DNA of 5,303 nucleotides from an uncultured Bacilli bacterium. Lineage in GTDB: Bacteria; Bacillota_I; Bacilli_A; RF39; UBA660. The notes under the pieces are model-generated. The model did not search any database. It was not told the DNA's origin and saw only the letters and a list, made by a program, of their open reading frames with translations. Location of the stretch: assembly GCA_947630935.1 (NCBI GenBank), contig CANRJL010000078.1:1-5303 (forward strand), read 5' to 3'. Of the stretch, positions 1 through 5,285 are shown piece by piece. The stretch's first letter is position 1, and each line of letters opens with the position of its first letter. A program made the translations under genes and the position numbers.

Positions 1-16
1 CCCGTACAGACTACCA
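1..16 (+). tRNA. 3' end of a tRNA gene, cut by the window edge
   Basis: The first 16 bases read as the tail of a tRNA: a 5-base T-stem 3' half (CCCGT, beginning with the conserved C61), a 7-base acceptor 3' strand (ACAGACT), discriminator A, and an encoded CCA at 14-16. An intrinsic terminator begins 12 bases later, which is the usual arrangement for the last tRNA in a unit. The 5' acceptor strand should be about AGTCTGT (or GGTCTGT with a wobble). The anticodon lies outside the window, so the isotype cannot be read. With only 16 bases this is an inference from pattern and context. Confidence 0.6.
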
Positions 17-28
17 ATTTGTAATTAG

Positions 29-56
29 CCCTTTAGTTAAAGGGTTTTTATTTTTT
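29..56 (+). terminator. Intrinsic terminator
   Basis: A perfect 6-bp stem, CCCTTT (29-34) and AAAGGG (39-44), closes a 4-base AGTT loop and is followed directly by TTTTTATTTTTT (45-56). The stem can lengthen by a G-T and an A-T pair at its base. The T-tract lies only on the downstream side, so it acts on + strand transcription, ending the unit that contains the upstream tRNA and insulating the isomerase gene. Confidence 0.85.
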
Positions 57-107
57 CTAGTTTTGTTTTTAATAAATTTGATAATTCATTGACATTTACA
101 ATTTGGG

Positions 108-142
108 TTTTCATCGGCAAAAAGTAAAAAATATGATATGAT
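108..142 (+). promoter_or_regulatory. Probable sigma-70/SigA-type promoter for the isomerase-ftsQ unit
   Basis: Two overlapping TATGAT boxes lie at 132-137 and 137-142. The first has a weak -35 candidate TTTTCA (108-113) 18 bases upstream. The second carries an extended -10 TG at 134-135 (TG-A-TATGAT). Either would start transcription at about 144-150, giving a very short leader before the ATG at 163. Placement after a terminator and before the first gene supports a promoter here. Which box is used cannot be told from sequence. Confidence 0.5.
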
Positions 143-162
143 GGTAATAGGATGTGAAGAAG

Positions 163-807
163 ATGAAAATCGCTTTAATTAATGAAAATAGTCAAAGAAA
201 GAAAAATGATTTTATATATCAAGTATTAACTAAAGTGGCTAGTAAACATGGTCATCGTGTTTTTAATTACGGCGTATCATCGACTAAAGATTTATCATTA
301 GACTATGTTGGAGCTGGTGTATTAACTGGTATTTTATTAGCAACACATGCAGTTGATTTTGTAATAACTGGCTGTCAAAGTGGGGAAGGCCTTATTTTAG
401 CAGCTAATGCAATGCCAAATGTTTTTTGCGGCTACGTCGCTGATGCTGTTGATGCTGAATTATTTGTCAGAGTAAATGCCGGAAATGCTATATCTATTCC
501 TTTTGGCAAATATTTTGGTGCAGGAGCTGAAATTAATTTAGAAAATATTTTTGAAAAATTATTTACAATCGAAGAAGCTTCTGGCTATCCGAAAGAAAGA
601 AAAGAAATACAATATGACCAACGTAAAGAATTAAAGCAACTTCAAAAAATTGCTAAAAATAGTTTATATGATATTTTAGATAGAATAGATAAAGATTTTT
701 TATATAATATAATTCATAATTCATATTTCGAAGAAAATTTTTTTGAACACTGTAAAGATGATATGGTCGGAGAATTATTAAAGGGTTTAATTGATTCATG
801 GATATAA
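163..807 (+). CDS. RpiB/LacA/LacB-family sugar-phosphate isomerase
   Basis: A cytoplasmic aldose-ketose isomerase of the RpiB/LacA/LacB fold, 214 residues from this start. The N-terminus MKIALINENSQ, the TGCQSGEG loop (69-76) with Cys71 at the position of the catalytic cysteine of RpiB enzymes, and the GNAISIPF stretch (107-114) are typical. The isomerase domain is about 1-135. Residues 140-214 form a charged helical extension that classical ribose-5-phosphate isomerase B (about 150 residues) lacks but which occurs in the longer Bacillota subfamily. That subfamily includes enzymes acting on unsaturated-uronate products (DhuI type), so the substrate is not certain to be ribose 5-phosphate and no symbol is given. 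I chose ATG 163 because AGGA (149-152) sits 10 bases upstream. An in-frame GTG at 154 would leave only one base after that site. ftsQ follows after 18 bases, probably in the same transcript. Confidence 0.88.
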   Translation: MKIALINENSQRKKNDFIYQVLTKVASKHGHRVFNYGVSSTKDLSLDYVGAGVLTGILLATHAVDFVITGCQSGEGLILAANAMPNVFCGYVADAVDAELFVRVNAGNAISIPFGKYFGAGAEINLENIFEKLFTIEEASGYPKERKEIQYDQRKELKQLQKIAKNSLYDILDRIDKDFLYNIIHNSYFEENFFEHCKDDMVGELLKGLIDSWI

Positions 808-825
808 AGATAAAGTAGGTGAGAT

Positions 826-1530
826 ATGCAAAAAAAGAAAAAAATTATCAAACGGCGAATTAAATGGAAGCATTTTCTTCCAATTTTAATATTTATTGGA
901 ATAGTAATTCTAATATATTTAATTGGTCATTTAATTCCTATAAATCATATTATAATAAATGGTAATCATTATGTTTCAGATTCAGCAATTATTAAAAGTC
1001 TTGATTATCAAGAATATCCCTGCTTATTTTGTGTTTCAAATAAATCTCTTAAAGATACTTTATTGAAAAACCCCTATATTACAAAAGTTAATATTCAAAA
1101 AAGTATTCTTGGTGAACTTAAAATAAATATTGAAGAAGCTAAACCGTTATTTTATAATCGCAATAATAATCATGTTGTTTTAAGTAATGGTAATGAAATA
1201 ATAGATACTCAAGTTTTAGGTATTCCTATTTTAACTAATTATGTCCCTGAAAATATTTATAAAAAATTAATTGAAAGTATGAAAAATTTATCAGAAGATA
1301 CTATTTTATTAATAAGTGAAATTATTTATGAACCTTGGAAAAATGGTGATATTGTTATTGATGAAACAAGATTTTTTTTAAGAATGAATGATGGTAACCA
1401 TGTTTATACTAATACTATTCATTTTGATAAATTAAATAATTATATGGATATTTATGCTACTTTAGAAGGAAAAAAAGGAACCTTGTATTTAGATTCTTCT
1501 AGTGATAAAATATCGTTTAGTTTGTTTTAA
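826..1530 (+). CDS. ftsQ: Cell division protein FtsQ/DivIB
   Basis: A bitopic membrane protein of the divisome that, with FtsL/DivIC and FtsB, links early division proteins to septal peptidoglycan synthesis. It has 234 residues. Residues 1-15 are a Lys/Arg-rich cytoplasmic tail and about 17-37 a single membrane helix. About 38-108 form a POTRA domain (INHIIINGNHYVS at its start, then NPYITKVNIQKS and the IEEAKPLFYN end typical of FtsQ). About 109-234 form the beta-rich FtsQ domain, with GTLYLD near the C-terminus. It is slightly shorter than Bacillus DivIB and lacks a long C-terminal tail. AGGTGAG (817-823) is the ribosome binding site. Unusually, the POTRA domain holds a C-x-x-C pair (Cys66, Cys69) predicted to face outside the cell. 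The gene is not beside mur/fts genes here but follows the isomerase in a probable two-gene unit. Confidence 0.9.
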   Translation: MQKKKKIIKRRIKWKHFLPILIFIGIVILIYLIGHLIPINHIIINGNHYVSDSAIIKSLDYQEYPCLFCVSNKSLKDTLLKNPYITKVNIQKSILGELKINIEEAKPLFYNRNNNHVVLSNGNEIIDTQVLGIPILTNYVPENIYKKLIESMKNLSEDTILLISEIIYEPWKNGDIVIDETRFFLRMNDGNHVYTNTIHFDKLNNYMDIYATLEGKKGTLYLDSSSDKISFSLF

Positions 1531-1531
1531 A

Positions 1532-1610
1532 TATTAGAGAGAAAAGAAAGAAAGGAAAATGATAATATCTTAGTCAGTATTATATCTAAAATCTCTCTAG
1601 TAACTGACTA
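1532..1610. repeat. Two interleaved long-range inverted repeats in the ftsQ-queH gap
   Basis: Pair A is TAGAGAGA (1535-1542) and TCTCTCTA (1592-1599), a perfect 8-bp match that extends to 11 bp (1532-1542 with 1592-1602) through one G-T. Pair B is TAGTCAGT (1571-1578) and ACTGACTA (1603-1610), a perfect 8-bp match. The arms occur in the order A, B, A', B', so in RNA they can form either a pseudoknot or two competing helices. TAAATATTTTT follows B' (1611-1621), so helix B could be a weak terminator with a large loop. The repeats are seen directly. A regulatory role for queH is inference, and no riboswitch class I know matches. The rest of the gap is a purine-rich run (1536-1559) and AT-rich DNA. 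Confidence 0.55.
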
Positions 1611-1633
1611 TAAATATTTTTCATTAAAGTATT

Positions 1634-2242
1634 ATGAATTATCATCAAAAAATGTTAGAAATAATCAAAAAAGAAGAAGAGAAAAAAGCAACTCCAACTC
1701 TTTTGTTGCATACTTGTTGTGCTCCTTGTTCAACTACTGTTTTAAAAAGATTAGCTAATAATTTTAAAATAACTGTTTTTTATTATAACCCCAATATTGA
1801 TACAGCCCAAGAATATGTTAAGAGAAAAGAAGAACAAATTCGTTTTATTAAAGAATTTAAAAGTAATTTACCTATTACTATTTTAGATTGTGATTATGAT
1901 AAAGAAAGTTTTACTAAAATGGCTAAAGGTTTAGAAAATGAACCTGAAAGAGGCAAACGTTGTTATAATTGTTATCAGCTTCGTTTAGAGAAAACTGCCC
2001 AAATGGCTAAAGAACATAATTTTGATTATTTTGCAACTACTTTATCTGTTAGTCCTTATAAAGTTTCTAGTTGGTTAAATGAAATTGGTAGTTATTTAGA
2101 AAATAAATATCAAATTTCCTTTTTATATAGTGATTTTAAAAAAGAAAATGGTTATTTAGAAAGTATTGAATTATCTAAAAAATATCATTTATATCGGCAA
2201 AATTATTGTGGTTGTTATTATTCTAAAAAAGAAAAAAAATAG
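1634..2242 (+). CDS. queH: Epoxyqueuosine reductase QueH
   Basis: QueH (formerly DUF208) reduces epoxyqueuosine to queuosine at tRNA position 34. It is the last step of queuosine synthesis and a non-homologous alternative to cobalamin-dependent QueG. It is cytoplasmic and of near-usual length (202 residues). The metal-binding cysteine sets are intact: LLLHTCCAPC (Cys28, Cys29, Cys32), RCYNCYQLRLE (Cys110, Cys113) and YCGC (Cys192, Cys194). Other family blocks are VFYYNPNI (48-55), FATTLSVSPYK (133-143) and SDFKKENGY (166-174). The start is weakly supported: only AAAG (1626-1629) precedes ATG 1634, but residues just after it match the family, and the next ATG (codon 7) has no better site. It is preceded by the interleaved inverted repeats and followed by a terminator, so it may be a separately controlled single gene. 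No other queuosine genes are in the window. Confidence 0.95.
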   Translation: MNYHQKMLEIIKKEEEKKATPTLLLHTCCAPCSTTVLKRLANNFKITVFYYNPNIDTAQEYVKRKEEQIRFIKEFKSNLPITILDCDYDKESFTKMAKGLENEPERGKRCYNCYQLRLEKTAQMAKEHNFDYFATTLSVSPYKVSSWLNEIGSYLENKYQISFLYSDFKKENGYLESIELSKKYHLYRQNYCGCYYSKKEKK

Positions 2243-2271
2243 AAAAGAACATGTATCTATTTCTTTTTTTT
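2241..2271 (+). terminator. Intrinsic terminator after queH
   Basis: AGAAAAGA (2241-2248) pairs with TCT and TTTCT (2256-2258, 2260-2264) around one bulged A, with a 7-base loop, followed by seven T (2265-2271). An alternative register pairs AAATAGA (2237-2243) with TCTATTT (2256-2262). Both begin within or at the queH stop codon. The stem is AT-rich and therefore weak, but the T-tract and its position between two genes fit a terminator. Confidence 0.6.
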
Positions 2272-2279
2272 AAGACATT

Positions 2280-2288
2280 TGATAAAAT
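2280..2288 (+). promoter_or_regulatory. Probable extended -10 promoter element for the ygjP-like/rimM/trmD operon
   Basis: TGATAAAAT gives an extended -10 (TG at 2280-2281, then TAAAAT at 2283-2288, one mismatch to TATAAT). No good -35 is seen, since the region 16-18 bases upstream is the T-tract of the preceding terminator, which is compatible with an extended -10 promoter. The predicted start at about 2295 leaves room for the strong AAAGGA site (2302-2307) eight bases before ATG 2316. Confidence 0.45.
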
Positions 2289-2315
2289 AAAGCTAGAAGT
2301 TAAAGGAAAAGAAAT

Positions 2316-2948
2316 ATGAAGTATCTATTAGATGACATTTTATTGAATGTTGTAATAAAAAGAAAACCCAATAAAAATTTATATATGCGATTTAAAGATT
2401 CAAAGACAATTTTAGTCACTTGTAATCATTTTGTATTGGAAAAAGAAATCAAAAAGATTTTAGATAAAAATCAAAAATCTTTACAGAAAATGTATCAAAT
2501 TAAATTAAAAGAAGAAAATGAAAATCAATTTTTTTGGTATTTAGGTCAAAAATATATTCCAGTTTATGAAGAAAGTATTGCAAAAGTTACTTTTGATGGT
2601 GAATTTATATATGCTAAAAATAAGCAAATGTTGACTAAATTTTATCAAAAAGAATGTCTACGGGTTTTTACAAGTGAAGTAAAAAGAATTTTGCCATACT
2701 TTTCTGCTATTCCAAAATTTACTTTAAAAATTAGATATATGAAAACCAGATGGGGCGTTAATAATCAAGGTAATAATACTATTACGTTAAATAGTGAATT
2801 ATTAAAAAAAGATTTAGATTTATTAGATTATGTAATTATTCATGAATTATGCCATTATTATGAACCTAATCATAGCTCGCACTTTTGGGCTCATGTCGAA
2901 CAGTATTATCCTAAATATAAGGAAGCTAGAAAGAGGTTAAGGCAATGA
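2316..2948 (+). CDS. YgjP/DUF45-family zinc metallohydrolase
   Basis: A 210-residue predicted cytoplasmic metal-dependent hydrolase of the YgjP-like (DUF45, M48-related) family. The catalytic motif is clear: VIIHELCH (173-180), with His176 and His180 as metal ligands and Glu177 as general base, then NHSSHFW (185-191), whose His186 is the likely third ligand. The block YMKTRWGVNN (141-150) followed by TITLNSEL (155-162) is the family signature before the metal site. The N-terminal half (1-110) is less conserved and beta-rich. No signal peptide or membrane helix is present. The physiological substrate of the family is not well established. AAAGGA (2302-2307) is a strong ribosome binding site, making this the first gene of the operon. 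Its stop overlaps the next start as ATGA (2945-2948), implying translational coupling to the RNA methylase. Confidence 0.9.
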   Translation: MKYLLDDILLNVVIKRKPNKNLYMRFKDSKTILVTCNHFVLEKEIKKILDKNQKSLQKMYQIKLKEENENQFFWYLGQKYIPVYEESIAKVTFDGEFIYAKNKQMLTKFYQKECLRVFTSEVKRILPYFSAIPKFTLKIRYMKTRWGVNNQGNNTITLNSELLKKDLDLLDYVIIHELCHYYEPNHSSHFWAHVEQYYPKYKEARKRLRQ

Positions 2949-3679
2949 TTGTATCTTTACAAAATGAAAAAGTTAAAAATTGGGTAAAATTACATGATAA
3001 AAAATATCGTGATAAAACAAATTTATTTTTAGTTGAAAGTAAACATTTAGTTTTAGAAGCTCTTAAAGAAAATCTTGTCAAAGAAATTATATTATTAGAA
3101 GGTGAAGATTTAAAAACAAACTTAAAGACAACTATTGTAAATGAAAAAGTTATGCAAAAAATATCTTCACAAGTAACCGTACCAACTATCTGTGCCGTCT
3201 GTCAAAAGAAAAAAGAAGAAAAGATTAAAGGTAATGTACTACTTTTAGATGATATTAGTGACCCAGCTAATCTTGGCACGATTATTCGAAGTGCAGTTGC
3301 TTTTAAAATGCCTAATATTATTTTATCTTTAAAATCAGTTGATTTATATAATGAAAAGGTTTTAAGAAGTTGTGAAGGAATGATTTTTCATGTTAATATT
3401 TTACGAATGAATATAGAAGAATTTATTTTAAATCATCCTGATTATACTATTCATGGAACTAAAGTAGATAATGGAGTTTCTCTAGAAAAATCTTGCTTTT
3501 CTAAGCAAAATAATGCTATTATAATTGGCAATGAAGGTCAAGGAATGAATAAAACATTAGAACCTTACTGTAAAGATTTTTTATATATTCCGATGGCTCA
3601 TAATTGTGAATCATTAAATGCTGGAGTAAGTGCAAGTATTATTATGTATGAATTAAGTAAGGAGTCTAGCTATGAATAA
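2945..3679 (+). CDS. TrmH/SpoU-family RNA 2'-O-ribose methyltransferase (YsgA-like)
   Basis: An S-adenosylmethionine-dependent SPOUT-class methylase acting on rRNA or tRNA ribose, 244 residues. Residues 1 to about 90 are a SpoU substrate-binding domain (starting IVSLQNEKVKNWVKL), and about 96-240 the knotted catalytic domain. All three motifs are present: DPANLGTIIRSA (106-117), with Asn109 and the catalytic Arg115; IIIGNEGQGM (192-201); and IPMAHNCESLNAGVSAS (215-231). Domain layout and length resemble Bacillus YsgA and other 23S rRNA methylases of this type. The exact nucleotide cannot be fixed from sequence, so no symbol is given. It overlaps the YgjP-like gene by 4 bases; AGAGG (about 2932-2936) lies 8 bases upstream of the ATG. 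It overlaps rimM by 8 bases at its end, which supports a role in ribosome maturation. Confidence 0.92.
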   Translation: MIVSLQNEKVKNWVKLHDKKYRDKTNLFLVESKHLVLEALKENLVKEIILLEGEDLKTNLKTTIVNEKVMQKISSQVTVPTICAVCQKKKEEKIKGNVLLLDDISDPANLGTIIRSAVAFKMPNIILSLKSVDLYNEKVLRSCEGMIFHVNILRMNIEEFILNHPDYTIHGTKVDNGVSLEKSCFSKQNNAIIIGNEGQGMNKTLEPYCKDFLYIPMAHNCESLNAGVSASIIMYELSKESSYE

Positions 3680-4151
3680 GATATTTATTGGAGTTATAAC
3701 AGGAACTCATGGTATTAAAGGGGAGCTTAAAATATTATCAGATTTTGAACGAAAAGACCTTGCTTTTAGAGCTCAAAATAAAATATGGATAGCCAATAAT
3801 TTACATACAATTCGGACTCATCGTCATCATCAAAATAAAGAATTAATTACCATTGATGATTTAGAAAATATTAATGATGTCCTAAAGTATCGGGGCAAAA
3901 AAGTTTATATTGCTAGGACAGAATTACAATTAGATACTTTCTTAATGCAAGATTTAATTAATTTAGAAGTCAAAGAAAAAGATAGTAATCTGGGAATAGT
4001 CAAAGAAATTTATCAAACCAAAAATGGTTATTTATTAAAAGTTCTAAAAAATAAAGAATTTTATATTCCATATGTTCCTTATTATATAAAGAAAGTAGAT
4101 ATTTTAAACCACCAAATAGAAGTTACACATGCAAAGGAGTTAATCTTATGA
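3672..4151 (+). CDS. rimM: Ribosome maturation factor RimM
   Basis: A 30S assembly factor that binds ribosomal protein S19 and helps mature the 16S 3' (head) domain. At 159 residues it is at the short end of the family. The N-terminal RimM domain (about 3-82) carries the signature IGVITGTHGIKGELKI (6-21). The C-terminal PRC-barrel (about 90-158) includes NLGIVKEIY (105-113) and FYIPYVPYYIKKVD (130-143). AAGGAG (3659-3664), lying inside the upstream methylase gene, is the ribosome binding site, 7 bases before ATG 3672. The start overlaps the methylase by 8 bases and the stop overlaps trmD as ATGA, so all three are likely translated in a coupled way. rpsP, the usual upstream partner in Bacillota, is absent and replaced by the methylase and metallohydrolase genes. 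Confidence 0.95.
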   Translation: MNKIFIGVITGTHGIKGELKILSDFERKDLAFRAQNKIWIANNLHTIRTHRHHQNKELITIDDLENINDVLKYRGKKVYIARTELQLDTFLMQDLINLEVKEKDSNLGIVKEIYQTKNGYLLKVLKNKEFYIPYVPYYIKKVDILNHQIEVTHAKELIL

Positions 4152-4831
4152 AAATTGATATTTTAACCCTTTTTCCTAATATGTTTCAAGGTTTTTTAAA
4201 TGAATCTATTATAAAACGCGCTATAGAAAAGCAAAAAGTTGCAATAAACATTATTAATTTTCGCGATTTTTCTCATTTACCTAATCAACAAGTAGACGAT
4301 ACCCCTTATGGTGGAGGGAGAGGCATGGTTTTAAGATGCGAACCAATAATAGAAGCTTTAGAAAGTATTAAAACAAAAGAATCTAAAGTAATATTACTTT
4401 GTCCACAAGGTACTCCATTTAAAGAACAAAAGGCTTTAAAACTAAGTAAAGAAAAACATCTTATTTTAATCTGTGGCCATTATGAAGGTTATGATGAAAG
4501 AATTAGAAATTTTGTTGATGAAGAAATCTCTATTGGTGATTATATATTAACAGGCGGGGAACTTCCAGCCATGGTTATAAGTGATGCAATTATAAGACTA
4601 ATACCTGGTGTCATTACTAAAGATTCCTTTTTAAATGATTCTTTTATGAATCAAATGTTAGATTATCCAACATATACAAAACCTCCTGTTTATAAAGGTT
4701 TAAAAGTTCCTGATGTTTTATTATCAGGTCATCATGAAAATATAAAAAAATGGCGTGAAGAACAAGCTTTAGCAAATACGTTAAAAAGAAGAAAAGATTT
4801 ATTAGAAAAGAAGGAAAATAAGGATGACTAA
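4148..4831 (+). CDS. trmD: tRNA (guanine-N1-)-methyltransferase TrmD
   Basis: An essential SPOUT methylase making m1G37 next to the anticodon, which prevents +1 frameshifting. It works as a cytoplasmic homodimer. At 227 residues it is slightly short of typical (about 240). The N-terminal catalytic domain (1 to about 160) starts MKIDILTLFPNMF. It has DDTPYGGGRGM (50-60), CPQGTPF (85-91), and the trefoil-knot SAM site ICGHYEGYDERI (108-119) with IGDYILTGGELPAM (129-142). NDSF (163-166) supplies the conserved Asp164, and LDYPTYTKPPVY (171-182) and LLSGHHENIKKWR (191-203) mark the linker and tRNA-binding C-terminal domain. Position 58 is Arg, where the loop usually has Pro or a small residue. AAAGGAG (4133-4139) is an excellent ribosome binding site. 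The gene overlaps rimM by 4 bases and the next gene by 8; rplS does not follow. Confidence 0.97.
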   Translation: MKIDILTLFPNMFQGFLNESIIKRAIEKQKVAINIINFRDFSHLPNQQVDDTPYGGGRGMVLRCEPIIEALESIKTKESKVILLCPQGTPFKEQKALKLSKEKHLILICGHYEGYDERIRNFVDEEISIGDYILTGGELPAMVISDAIIRLIPGVITKDSFLNDSFMNQMLDYPTYTKPPVYKGLKVPDVLLSGHHENIKKWREEQALANTLKRRKDLLEKKENKDD

Positions 4832-5285
4832 TTATATAATTAAAAGAGATGTTCATAAAAAGACCATAATTGCCAAAGAATCTAAAACAATTCCTTATAT
4901 TATAAAACCTAAATTAAAGAAAAGGACTAATATGCTTGATATTTCTGAAATTTATGTTCTAAATTCTCAATTAAAATCTTTTATTTGTCAAAAACAATTT
5001 ACTAAAGCTTTTCAAAGATTAATGAATATTGTATATCATGTTATAGATGGTTCAGAAGATGATGCAGATTCTATGATTGCATTAAATGAAATTGAACATG
5101 CTAAACTTATCTTATTAGATGAATATGTTAATTATCTTTCTAAACAAGAGATTAAAAAAATGCTGAAGAAATTAAATTATTTAGAAGAAGAATTAAAAAA
5201 ATATATTATGCAAATCAATATTCGCAATAATTATCTAGATTATCTTAATCAAAATTATGAAAATACCAAAGGAAAAGGTCGGTAA
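4824..5285 (+). CDS. Uncharacterised basic, helical protein coupled to trmD
   Basis: I do not recognise this 153-residue protein. The first 36 residues are Lys-rich and low in complexity (nine Lys and two Arg between 7 and 34). Residues about 39-75 look helical with a hydrophobic face. SEDDADSM (77-84) is an acidic linker. Residues 85-140 form a long amphipathic, possibly coiled-coil helix rich in Leu, Ile, Lys and Glu (EYVNYLSKQE, then LEEELKKYI). The C-terminus is basic (KGKGR). There is no signal peptide or membrane segment. AAGGA (4811-4815) lies 8 bases before ATG 4824, and the gene overlaps trmD by 8 bases, so it is a real, coupled gene. A second start, ATG 4932 (Met37), has its own AAAGGA (4921-4926) and would remove the basic tail, giving 117 residues. 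Association suggests RNA or ribosome binding, but that is inference only. Confidence 0.8.
   Translation: MTNYIIKRDVHKKTIIAKESKTIPYIIKPKLKKRTNMLDISEIYVLNSQLKSFICQKQFTKAFQRLMNIVYHVIDGSEDDADSMIALNEIEHAKLILLDEYVNYLSKQEIKKMLKKLNYLEEELKKYIMQINIRNNYLDYLNQNYENTKGKGR

Noticed and set aside
89..94. Perfect TTGACA as a -35 box before the isomerase
   Set aside because: No -10 element lies 15-19 bases downstream (the sequence at about 112 is CATCGG), and the TATGAT boxes at 132-142 are too far away. It may be fortuitous.
154..162. GTG start at 154 for the isomerase
   Set aside because: Only one base separates AGGA (149-152) from this GTG, while ATG 163 has workable spacing and begins exactly at the conserved MKIALINENSQ.
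141..182. Short ORF (13 codons) overlapping the isomerase start in another frame
   Set aside because: No ribosome binding site precedes it and it overlaps the proposed promoter; most likely chance.
1532..1621. preQ1 riboswitch before queH
   Set aside because: The region has pseudoknot topology and a suitable gene follows, but the conserved loop and A-rich tail of preQ1-I, and the patterns of preQ1-II and -III as I know them, are not seen. Kept only as an unclassified structure.
2945..4151. Mycoplasma-type genetic code (TGA as Trp)
   Set aside because: The YgjP-like gene and rimM end at TGA codons that form ATGA overlaps with family-consistent starts, and conserved tryptophans use TGG.
4644..4856. 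70-codon minus-strand ORF
   Set aside because: It lies wholly opposite trmD and the start of the next gene, has a low-complexity hydrophobic translation and no convincing ribosome binding site; it is a shadow of AT-rich coding DNA.
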